From Dyadobacter fermentans (GTDB lineage: Bacteria; Bacteroidota; Bacteroidia; Cytophagales; Spirosomataceae): 64,000 nucleotides of DNA. Below the pieces are notes generated by a model. The model did not search any database. It was not told where the DNA came from and saw nothing but the letters and a program-made list of their open reading frames with translations. The stretch covers positions 1 through 64,000 of the forward strand of contig NZ_JAHXBN010000011.1 in NCBI RefSeq assembly GCF_019924045.1, read 5' to 3'. Below, piece after piece: positions 44,332-51,395 of this stretch (its first letter is position 1; the number at the start of each line of letters is the position of its first letter). Position numbers and translations under genes: made by a program.

Positions 44332-44841
44332 ATGAAAAGTATCGGAGTATTATCAGACACGCACGGCTACCTGGATGAACGCGTTTTTGATCATTTTGCC
44401 AATTGTGACGAAATATGGCATGCAGGCGATATCGGCTCGACGGAGATCGTGAGCCAGTTACAGGCGTTTAAGCCAACCCGTATTGTTTTTGGAAATATCG
44501 ATACCCCTCAGGTGCGCGCAGTCACCGATGAGAACCTGCATTTCGAAGTGGAAGGCTTCCGAGTATGGATCACGCACATCGGCGGGGCGCCTCCGCGCTA
44601 TAATCCGCAGGTAATGCCGACGTTGAAGTCGAATACGCCCGACATTTTTGTCTGCGGCCATTCTCACATTCTCCGGGTAATCCGCGACAAGTCTTTGAAT
44701 AATATGCTGTATATCAACCCTGGTGCTGCCGGGCGTGAAGGATTTCACAAGTTTCGCACACTGCTCCGTTTCAACCTCCATGAAGGGCTGATCAGTCAGA
44801 TGGAGGCGATTGAACTGGGCAAGCGGGGGGCGATGGTGTAG
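44332..44841 (+). CDS. YfcE-type metallophosphoesterase
   Basis: Phosphodiesterase of 169 residues. All metal-binding motifs are there: SDTHGYLDE, WHAGDIGS, FGNID, ITHIGG and CGHSHI, with a terminal INPGAAGR. Cytoplasmic; physiological substrate unknown for the family. Start at the ATG at 44332, which begins KSIGVLSDTHG. Convergent with the M28 peptidase; between their stops lies the GTCA/TGAC repeat block. Confidence 0.92.
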   Translation: MKSIGVLSDTHGYLDERVFDHFANCDEIWHAGDIGSTEIVSQLQAFKPTRIVFGNIDTPQVRAVTDENLHFEVEGFRVWITHIGGAPPRYNPQVMPTLKSNTPDIFVCGHSHILRVIRDKSLNNMLYINPGAAGREGFHKFRTLLRFNLHEGLISQMEAIELGKRGAMV

Positions 44842-45050
44842 TCGGGAGCAGTCAGAAACGGTTAGAAGTGGTCAGGTGTAGTCAGGAATGGTCATGTCTA
44901 GTCAGGAAGTGGTCAGGAATGGTCACAAGTTAGCTCTAATCAAAATTGACCACAGTTGACAATAGCATGACAACACTTGACAACACATGACCACACTTGA
45001 CAATAGCATGACAATACATGACCACACATGACCACAAATGACAACATCAC
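44842..45050. repeat. Two-armed GTCA/TGAC repeat array between convergent genes
   Basis: The left half (to about 44928) holds at least seven GTCA cores in units like AGTCAGGAATGGTCA; the right half (44947-45045) holds about ten TGAC cores in units like ATGACCACACTTGACAA. Spacing is close to 10-11 bp. The halves are inverted relative to each other around an A/T-rich centre, so a transcript from either strand could fold into a long imperfect hairpin. In the right half, TTGACAATAGCATGACAA recurs at 44956 and 44997. Confidence 0.85.
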
Positions 45051-46274
45051 TCAAAACGTCACCTTAACCACCTTCTTCTCCGCTCCGCGCAGCAATTCCG
45101 CCTCTACCGTCTGCCCCTTTTCATGTTTCCCGAGGATTTCCATGTAATCGTAAATGGTGCCGATCGGCTCGCCACCCAGTTTGGTGATAATGTCGCCGGC
45201 TAATATTCCCGCTTTTTCGGCCGGGCGTGCTTTGGATACGCCGTCGATCTTCAAACCCTTGCCGGTATAGCTGTAATCCGGCATGACGCCGAGTGTCACC
45301 TTGAAATTACTGGTAGTGTTTCCGGAATGCGGGTTACCTGCGGTGAGGAACTCCGGTTCGGCGGTTTCCTTATCCAGCGCCTCCAGCAACTCCGAAATCA
45401 ATGTGAGTATCCCGGCTTCGCCTTCATAATTAATCTTATCGGGATCGTCGGATATTTTGTGGTAATCTCCGTGACCGCCGGTGAAGAACTGCACCACCGG
45501 GATGTTTTTCAGGTAGAATGAAGTATGGTCCGACGCCCCTACCCCCGATGAATCCACCGTGTATTTCAGGTTCTGGCGTTTGGCCAGGTCCGGGATCAGT
45601 TTGCCCCAAACTTTACTGGTGCCCCATCCCGATACGATGATGCCCTTCTGCGGATCGAGCCGGCCGATCATGTCCATATTAATCATGGCCGAAACGGTAT
45701 TCAGCGGAAGCGTCGGCTTTTCGACATAATGCTTGGAACCCAGCAACCCCAGCTCCTCCCCCGAAAATGTGATAAACAGGTAGTTATGCTTCTCTTTCAC
45801 ATTATTCCCGGCGAAATACCGCGCCAGTTCCAGCACACCGGCTGTGCCCGACGCATTATCGTCGGCCCCGTTGTGGATCTTGTTCTTGCTATCCGGTGAA
45901 AGTGAGCTCCCCTGAAAGCCTTTGCCCAAATGGTCGTAATGGGCGCCAATCACAATGGTTTCAGCAGCACCATTGTCCAGAAAACCTACCACATTCCGGC
46001 CGGTCAGGTCGTGGGCCTCGCCATCGATGCCCATTGAAACTTCAAATGGCTGGAAATACCCTTTGGTTCCGGCGGGTTTCAAACCTATTTCCCTGAAAGC
46101 CGCAGCAATGTAATTGGCCGCACGCACTTCGCCCAGACTGGCGGTCCCGCGTCCTTCGAGGTCGTCGGAAGCAAGGTATTCGATATGTTTACGGATCGGC
46201 GCGGTCTGAAACCGCTGCCCGAAAGTATGCGAAGCGCACGTGAACGCAAGCAAAATTGAGAGAAGGTGTTGCAT
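45051..46274 (-). CDS. M28-family metallopeptidase with C-terminal PDZ domain
   Basis: Exported aminopeptidase-like enzyme of 407 residues. Signal peptide MQHLLSILLAFTCASHTFGQ, then the M28 zinc site: GAHYDHLG, GADDNASGTAGVLELAR, and the catalytic Glu in FSGEELGLLG, with Asp in MINMDMIGRLD and a His near HGDYHKISDD. A PDZ domain fills the last ~90 residues (IDGVSKARPAEKAGILAGD). The frame extends 97 codons upstream through the 90-bp tandem repeats, but the ATG at 46274 begins the signal peptide and is chosen. The gene is bracketed by two repeat arrays. Confidence 0.92.
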   Translation of the reverse strand: MQHLLSILLAFTCASHTFGQRFQTAPIRKHIEYLASDDLEGRGTASLGEVRAANYIAAAFREIGLKPAGTKGYFQPFEVSMGIDGEAHDLTGRNVVGFLDNGAAETIVIGAHYDHLGKGFQGSSLSPDSKNKIHNGADDNASGTAGVLELARYFAGNNVKEKHNYLFITFSGEELGLLGSKHYVEKPTLPLNTVSAMINMDMIGRLDPQKGIIVSGWGTSKVWGKLIPDLAKRQNLKYTVDSSGVGASDHTSFYLKNIPVVQFFTGGHGDYHKISDDPDKINYEGEAGILTLISELLEALDKETAEPEFLTAGNPHSGNTTSNFKVTLGVMPDYSYTGKGLKIDGVSKARPAEKAGILAGDIITKLGGEPIGTIYDYMEILGKHEKGQTVEAELLRGAEKKVVKVTF

Positions 46275-46295
46275 TTGTGTGGTATTTGTTATGGT

Positions 46296-46617
46296 TGATG
46301 TTGACGGCCGACGACCGACCGCCGACCGCCGATCACATTTCTGAATCGTTGGGATTAACCATGGACCGCAGACCATAGACCATAATTCTATTGCACATCG
46401 GCGGTCGGTGGTCCATGGTCGGCGGTCGATTACATTTCTGAATCGTTGGGATTGACCATGAACGCAGACCATCATTTCACTGCCGCATCGGCGGTCGGCG
46501 GTCCATGGTCGGCGGTCGATTACATTTCTGAATCGTTGGGATTGACCATGAACGCAGACCATCATTTCACTGCCGCATCGGCGGTCGGCGGTCCATGGTC
46601 GGCGGTCGACGCGCAGC
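46296..46617. repeat. 90-bp tandem repeats with GGTC/GACC-rich core
   Basis: Copies start at GATYACATTTCTGAATCG: 46331-46427 (97 bp, diverged), 46428-46517 and 46518-46607 (each 90 bp, identical to one another). Each has a part TTCTGAATCGTTGGGATT and a core GGCGGTCGGCGGTCCATGG, a near-palindrome of GGTC/GACC units. A flanking partial core precedes at 46305-46330. Because 90 is a multiple of three, the repeats stay open in the M28 frame, but the peptidase start lies downstream of them. Identity of two copies indicates recent duplication. Confidence 0.9.
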
Positions 46618-46642
46618 GTCCATGCTCAGGCGCCTGGCGCCC

Positions 46643-46954
46643 CTACAGCACTTCGTTAATATCCGTCAAAAATTTCCTTACCCGCATAAGGCGCTGAATC
46701 AGTAACTGAGCCTCTTCCTTGCGGCGCAGCTGCTCGCGCGTGCCCTTGATCGTGCGCCCCTGCTTGTCGCGCTGGTGCATGATCTTGCGGATAATCTCTA
46801 TGTCGCGCTCGGTGTAACGCCTGCGGTTGCGGGAGTCACGTTTGGGGTTGAGTTGCGGGAATTTCTTTTCCCAGAAGCGTAGGGCGGAAGGTTCGCAGCC
46901 TACCATTTCAGCAACTTCGTTGGTATCGTAGTATAATTTGGTATTGGGTTCCAT
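46643..46954 (-). CDS. MerR-family transcriptional regulator
   Basis: Small regulator of 103 residues: MerR helix-turn-helix (YYDTNEVAEMVGCEPSALRF, WEKKFPQLNPKRDSRNRRRY) followed by one helix for dimerisation. No effector domain or cysteine sensor, so this is the short MerR type common in Bacteroidota. The ATG at 46954 fits; upstream open frame overlaps the SRPBCC gene and is not conserved-looking. Confidence 0.9.
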   Translation of the reverse strand: MEPNTKLYYDTNEVAEMVGCEPSALRFWEKKFPQLNPKRDSRNRRRYTERDIEIIRKIMHQRDKQGRTIKGTREQLRRKEEAQLLIQRLMRVRKFLTDINEVL

Positions 46955-46994
46955 AGGTTCAAAGCGGTTATTACAAAGATAATCGTACCCGCTG

Positions 46995-47423
46995 TTAAAC
47001 CCGGTTTTCTGACAAATTTTTGATTTTTTCGAGGGCAGTCTCGGCAAATTCTTCCGAAGAGGCATAATAATCCTTCCCATCCGGCAACACCGAGAAATCG
47101 CCTATTTCCAGTTCCAGAACCGTCCTATCGCCTTCCTCTGCCAGCCGGTAGCGGTAGCCGATGTCGTAATGCGAAGGCGATTGCTCCCATTTCGATACGT
47201 ACAACGAGAAAACGAGCAGCTTGTTCGGCTCGTACCCGGTGACGGTGAGCCGCGTCATCCCCGACCAATCGATCACTTTCCCGTATTCGAGATAGTAGTC
47301 CTCGAAGTCGTTCGGCAGATCGTCCCACTGCCGGATATATTTGGGGGCTATCAACACTTCCCACACCTTCGCCACAGGTGCTTCGATGGTAATTTTCTTG
47401 CTGACGGTAAGCTCCTGTGCCAT
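46995..47423 (-). CDS. SRPBCC (START-like/AHSA1) domain protein
   Basis: Protein of 142 residues. Begins VSKKITIEAPVAKVWEVLIAPKYIRQW, the standard start of the AHSA1/START-like ligand-binding fold, and ends with a long C-terminal helix (SSEEFAETALEKIKNL). Cytoplasmic; ligand unknown. Forty bp upstream of the merR gene on the same strand, likely cotranscribed. Confidence 0.85.
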   Translation of the reverse strand: MAQELTVSKKITIEAPVAKVWEVLIAPKYIRQWDDLPNDFEDYYLEYGKVIDWSGMTRLTVTGYEPNKLLVFSLYVSKWEQSPSHYDIGYRYRLAEEGDRTVLELEIGDFSVLPDGKDYYASSEEFAETALEKIKNLSENRV

Positions 47424-47604
47424 AAAATGATATTTAGCGTTCTTTTCCCGGGTTAGCCAAAAAACTGTGCCGTATCAGAAGTGCTGATATTTACTTATTG
47501 TGAAGGAAAAACACTTTTTGCTATCTTTCCCGCTGACACGGTTTGACCGATTTCAGTGTCAGAGTATTCAATAACGAACAAATAACTTATCAATTCTCAT
47601 CGGA

Positions 47605-48756
47605 ATGGGACAAGAACAAGGCCCGGGCCGCGTCATTCGTGAATCCAAATTAGACAGCATTCAGGTTTTGAGGGGCATTGCTGCATTGTATGTCACGATT
47701 TATCATTTAAAAGACGTGATCCCGGGTGGCGCCCCTTTCCGGAATGAAATTAACTTCATTGCGGGATCCGGTCCGGCGGGGGTAAGCCTCTTTTTCGTGA
47801 TCAGCGGTTTCATCATGGTGTACATCACCCGCAACACGGTACCATCCGTACGAAGCATTTTTCGCTTCACTGCCAAGCGACTGATCCGCATCTGGCCTGC
47901 GTACGCAATCATTACCCTGGCGTATTGCCTGCTCCACAGCCGCATGTCGCCCAATCCGGAATGGCCGTCCGAACTTCTGCGAAGCCTGCTCTTCATCCCT
48001 TTATCTACCACACCAGCGCCTTTTTACGGCTATGCCACGCTCAATGTAGGATGGAGTCTCAATTATGAGATCTACTTCTATCTTTTAATCGCCATTTCGA
48101 TGTTTTTTTCGCGTCTCCGCTGGTACGCATTCTTCCTGATGATCGCGGTTACGCTGGTGGGCATTCCGACCTATTACGGAGCTTTCACACTTAAAGCGGA
48201 TAAAATGCAGGATTTGGGCGCTCCTTACCTCAATATGATCACTAACCCGATCATCTGGAACTTTGTTTGTGGGGTGTTCCTCGGGCTGGCCTATTACCAC
48301 GACGCCCTGCATGAGCGGATCCGCACATTTCTTTCCATCAACATGGTAGCGCCCACTCTACTCTGCCTTGCCATATGGCAATTTCTTTCCGGTTTCCTGG
48401 GCGGGTTCGGGCCACTGGAATGGGGCTTGGGGTCTACCCTCGTTTTTGCGGCGTTTGTATTCCATTATCAGGAACGCATTCAGAAGTTTCCGTCGTGGCT
48501 GGTCCGTTTGGGAGACATGTCGTTCTCCATTTACCTCTTGCACGTTCCCATCGTCGTCGGGCTGGGTTTTCTGTTCCGCAAGCTGGGCTTTCCGGTTTAC
48601 AGCGAAGGTACGGCGATGTTCCTGTTGTCACTGGCCCTTACACTCATCGGCGCTCACCTTTCCTACGAATACATTGAGGTAAAACTGACCTCCTATCTAA
48701 GCCGATGGCTTCGCGAAAGCAAGAAGCTGCCCGTAAAAGAGCACGCCGATAGCTAG
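47605..48756 (+). CDS. Membrane acyltransferase (acyltransferase 3 family)
   Basis: Integral membrane protein of 383 residues with about ten helices. The family signature LDSIQVLRGIAALYVTIYHL is at the start (catalytic Arg and His), with FFVISGFIMVYI, GWSLNYEIYFYLL and SFSIYLLHVPIVV further on. These enzymes O-acetylate sugars in surface polysaccharides or peptidoglycan. Ends 2 bp before the convergent esterase stop. Confidence 0.92.
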   Translation: MGQEQGPGRVIRESKLDSIQVLRGIAALYVTIYHLKDVIPGGAPFRNEINFIAGSGPAGVSLFFVISGFIMVYITRNTVPSVRSIFRFTAKRLIRIWPAYAIITLAYCLLHSRMSPNPEWPSELLRSLLFIPLSTTPAPFYGYATLNVGWSLNYEIYFYLLIAISMFFSRLRWYAFFLMIAVTLVGIPTYYGAFTLKADKMQDLGAPYLNMITNPIIWNFVCGVFLGLAYYHDALHERIRTFLSINMVAPTLLCLAIWQFLSGFLGGFGPLEWGLGSTLVFAAFVFHYQERIQKFPSWLVRLGDMSFSIYLLHVPIVVGLGFLFRKLGFPVYSEGTAMFLLSLALTLIGAHLSYEYIEVKLTSYLSRWLRESKKLPVKEHADS

Positions 48757-48758
48757 GC

Positions 48759-49874
48759 TTAACGGAGTCTTACATCTTCTACGGTTTTATAGCCGTTGTT
48801 GGTGATCTGCCGCGGGTTCTGTGACCAAAGCCGCTTCATAAAACCGGCATAACGTCCTACGACATACTCCTCCGGATAGCTGAGGTGATGCCCTTCCAGG
48901 TTTTCAAAGTTCAGTTCAAGCGGGATCTTGAACTTTTTCAACTGATCCGAAGCGACTTTTGCGCCCACCATTCCCGGATAAGTCGGGCATGAAAGGAAGG
49001 TACCACCATAATACGGCAGCACATTATCCCCTATCCGCTGGAAAAAGACCGTCGGCATGGCATTCGAGGCATTAATATATTCACTTCTGAATATCCCGTA
49101 ACCCATCTGCGTGAGCAGCGCCCGCACGCGGAAAGGGCTGTCGTCTGCCTGGGGATCGAGGCGGCCTAATGCCTTGGTAATACCCGGCGCCAGCGCTTCA
49201 AAATCGGCTTCATTCATATAGACCAATGCAGTAACCGTGATAGCTCCGGCACTGCTCCCTGCCAGCATGATCTGCCGCGTATCGATGCCAAACTCCTCCG
49301 CACGATCCACGAAGTAATGGATCGCCGCATAGGTATCCTGTACTGCGCGGTACACGGCCCGTACCGCATCCTGGCTACTGCCCCCGCAGGCGAAAGTTTG
49401 GCTCGCCCCATTAAAGCCCAGGCGATAGTTGATCGAAGCCGCTGCATAGCCTCGCTGTGCGAGGCCGCGGGCCATCCCCATTTCGTTGTCCAAATCCCCA
49501 AAAATGAATGCACCTTCATGCACCATCAACACAAAAGGCCGGTACTGCAGGGTGTCGTTATTGGGAGCGACGAACTTGAATTTCAATGGTGTGGCCTTTC
49601 CGCGGTAATCAGTCGCGGTATCAAAAACGCCTTCGCTTGTTTTGAGATTGATGTCGGCAAAAATTTTATCCGCGCCGAAGCGGGCTGTATTGGCGAGGGA
49701 AGAATCGGGATTCTTGGCCGGGATCGTGTCGACAATCACGGTATCGGGTTTGTTAGGTACCGTCGTGTCATTCCCGCCATCTATCGGTCCCGGATCCGAG
49801 GCCGGGTAACGGCAGCTTGCAATCATCCCGATCAATATAACCAGACCATACGTCCAGTAAAGTTGTTTCAACAT
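48759..49874 (-). CDS. Alpha/beta-hydrolase (esterase) lipoprotein
   Basis: Exported hydrolase of 371 residues. Lipobox IASC with an acidic, Pro-rich linker. Oxyanion loop VHEGAFIFGD, nucleophile elbow LAGSSAGAI (Ser in G-x-S-x-G), and a late His in EGHHLSYPEEYV complete the usual triad. It belongs to the carboxylesterase/HSL-like group; substrate unknown. Confidence 0.88.
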   Translation of the reverse strand: MLKQLYWTYGLVILIGMIASCRYPASDPGPIDGGNDTTVPNKPDTVIVDTIPAKNPDSSLANTARFGADKIFADINLKTSEGVFDTATDYRGKATPLKFKFVAPNNDTLQYRPFVLMVHEGAFIFGDLDNEMGMARGLAQRGYAAASINYRLGFNGASQTFACGGSSQDAVRAVYRAVQDTYAAIHYFVDRAEEFGIDTRQIMLAGSSAGAITVTALVYMNEADFEALAPGITKALGRLDPQADDSPFRVRALLTQMGYGIFRSEYINASNAMPTVFFQRIGDNVLPYYGGTFLSCPTYPGMVGAKVASDQLKKFKIPLELNFENLEGHHLSYPEEYVVGRYAGFMKRLWSQNPRQITNNGYKTVEDVRLR

Positions 49875-49912
49875 TTGTAGGGCTATAAATTCTGATACGG
49901 TTCGTGGTAACA

Positions 49913-49947
49913 GAAAGACGGCCGGGCAATGAATACCGGCCGTCTTT
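49913..49947 (-). terminator. Stem-loop terminator after the small lipoprotein gene
   Basis: Perfect 12-bp arms AAAGACGGCCGG (49914-49925) and CCGGCCGTCTTT (49936-49947) with a 10-nt loop. The T run on the minus strand is weak (TTTCTGTT), so termination may be partial. Confidence 0.5.
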
Positions 49948-50021
49948 GTGCCATCCGGGCAATCCGTACACGAAAATACGCTGTTTTCGCTTCAAATGTG
50001 CCCACTCCCCGCGCGATCTAC

Positions 50022-50225
50022 TCAATTATTTACGTTTTTTCTGATCGTACTCGAATCCTTGCTGGTGTCCTGTTCTGCCTGGTGGTAAAAATACCCCTCG
50101 GTTTTGTTCTTTTTGGCCACACCTTCCTGTTCCGTGTTGTGCGCCTGCATGCGCTTCCCGCACGAGATCACGAACAGGAACAGGGCGATCCCGGTGATGA
50201 TACCAATGGTTATGCTCTTTTTCAT
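50022..50225 (-). CDS. Small lipoprotein-like protein
   Basis: Frame of 67 residues: MKKSITIGIITGIALFLFVIS then Cys (FVISCGKR, lipobox-like) and a polar tail. Fits a small lipoprotein or a single-pass membrane peptide. No family recognised. Followed by a stem-loop. Confidence 0.55.
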   Translation of the reverse strand: MKKSITIGIITGIALFLFVISCGKRMQAHNTEQEGVAKKNKTEGYFYHQAEQDTSKDSSTIRKNVNN

Positions 50226-50365
50226 GATTGATACCCGTTTAGTTTGTCGATTTCAAAGACGGGTCATTTACAAAAAAGATACCAGCCCCATCCGACGATC
50301 GAAGCGTTGCGATGCTCCTGGTACGGTTTTTACAAGGTACCGGCAGTCACCCACTATATGAAGTC

Positions 50366-50539
50366 ATGGATATTATCATCTTTCTCAAAGCAATCGGCAA
50401 CCTTCTTTTCGCAGCGATACTCCTGCTGGCGGTCGCATTTTCATCCGCGTTTTCTGTATTGACATACATGTTTCGCGGCACCCGGCCATCGGTAGCCGGG
50501 ATCAAAAGTTTTGTCAGGAAAAAACATACATCGCGCTAG
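50366..50539 (+). CDS. Possible 57-residue single-helix membrane protein
   Basis: Frame starting MDIIIFLKAIGNLLFAAILL with one long hydrophobic segment and a basic tail ending KKHTSR. It stops 3 bp before the stop of the receiver gene on the opposite strand. Similar in size and topology to the frame at 37504-37644. Function unknown; weak evidence beyond composition. Confidence 0.45.
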   Translation: MDIIIFLKAIGNLLFAAILLLAVAFSSAFSVLTYMFRGTRPSVAGIKSFVRKKHTSR

Positions 50540-50542
50540 CGC

Positions 50543-51007
50543 TTACGACAGCAGGTTTTGCCGGAGCAGGAATTCAAGCTGGCCATTGACATCGATCAGC
50601 TTTTCAATCAGCTCCTTGTTTTCCTCCCGCAAGTGGAAGATTTCGTAGGCATTTTTGATGATAATGCGGAGCTGCTGCTCGTCCCAGGGCTTGTTGAGGT
50701 AATAATAGATATGTCCCTTATTCACAGCGTCGATCACCGCAGTGATATCGGTATAGCCTGTGAGGAGGATACGTACCGGATCGGAGTAATCCTTTAACAC
50801 TTCGATCAGAAAGTCCACACCCGTCATTTCCGGCATGCGCTGATCGGTGATGATCACATGCACGACGTTGTGTTTCAAAAGTTCGAGACCTTCCCTTCCC
50901 GAAGTCGCAATTAATATGTTAAAGTCTCGTCTGAAAGCAGCCTTGAATGAGTTGAGGTTGTTGATTTCATCATCTACATACAGTACGCTTATTTTTCCTT
51001 TTTCCAT
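50543..51007 (-). CDS. Single-domain response regulator (RpfG-type receiver)
   Basis: Receiver protein of 154 residues: acidic pair LYVDDE, phosphoacceptor Asp in IITDQRMPEMTG, Thr in LLTGYTD, Lys in LNKPWDEQQL, then a C-terminal coiled helix (residues ~118-154) and no output domain. It is closely similar to the receiver of the hybrid at 56548-57639 (shared NLxSFKAxFR, DQRMPxxTGVxF, RILxTGxTDIxAxIDAxNKG, KPWD), indicating duplication. Transcribed divergently from the Rv1355c-like gene. Confidence 0.92.
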   Translation of the reverse strand: MEKGKISVLYVDDEINNLNSFKAAFRRDFNILIATSGREGLELLKHNVVHVIITDQRMPEMTGVDFLIEVLKDYSDPVRILLTGYTDITAVIDAVNKGHIYYYLNKPWDEQQLRIIIKNAYEIFHLREENKELIEKLIDVNGQLEFLLRQNLLS

Positions 51008-51395
51008 TCTGAATACTTGGTGCTTGGCGGGACAAGAGGCCGATCTGTCCCGAACTAATTGATAATATTATAATATTAATTCTATATTCGCATCAACAGC
51101 CACAGCACTTTCGACATTTTTTTTACACGAGGCATAGGTGCAAGCTTCTGCTAATAAGGGAATTTTACGGACTTGTGTCCAAATATTTTGTCCCCCATTG
51201 AACCAGAGGTTAGTTTTACAAAAATAAATTCAGCAATTTGTGTAATTATTGAAGCGAGTAAAAATGCGTGAATATACGAGATTCAGGGTATGCGATAGCC
51301 GGTCCGGTGAATTTAATACGAAGATCGGCACAATTTTGTGATTTGTTAAATCCGGCCACGGCCCATTGAAGGACAGGCTTCACAATTATTCTAAA
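51008..51395. other. Divergent intergenic region of the signalling locus
   Basis: No gene. It must contain promoters for the receiver gene (minus) and the Rv1355c-like operon (plus). Seen here: a perfect 14-bp palindrome AATATTATAATATT at 51064-51077, 57 bp upstream of the receiver's start, and a weaker CACAA-TT-TTGTG at 51329-51340, 56 bp upstream of the plus-strand start. Either could be a shared operator. No perfect TAnnTTTG. Confidence 0.45.

Noticed and set aside
44842..45050. CRISPR or attachment site
   Set aside because: Cores are only 4-8 bp, spacing is about 10-11 bp, and the array inverts in the middle.
46275..46565. N-terminal extension of the M28 peptidase through the 90-bp repeats
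   Set aside because: The extension is just repeat translated in frame; a complete signal peptide starts at 46274.
46296..46617. CRISPR array
   Set aside because: Repeat units are 90 bp and directly adjacent with no variable spacers, and no cas genes are near.
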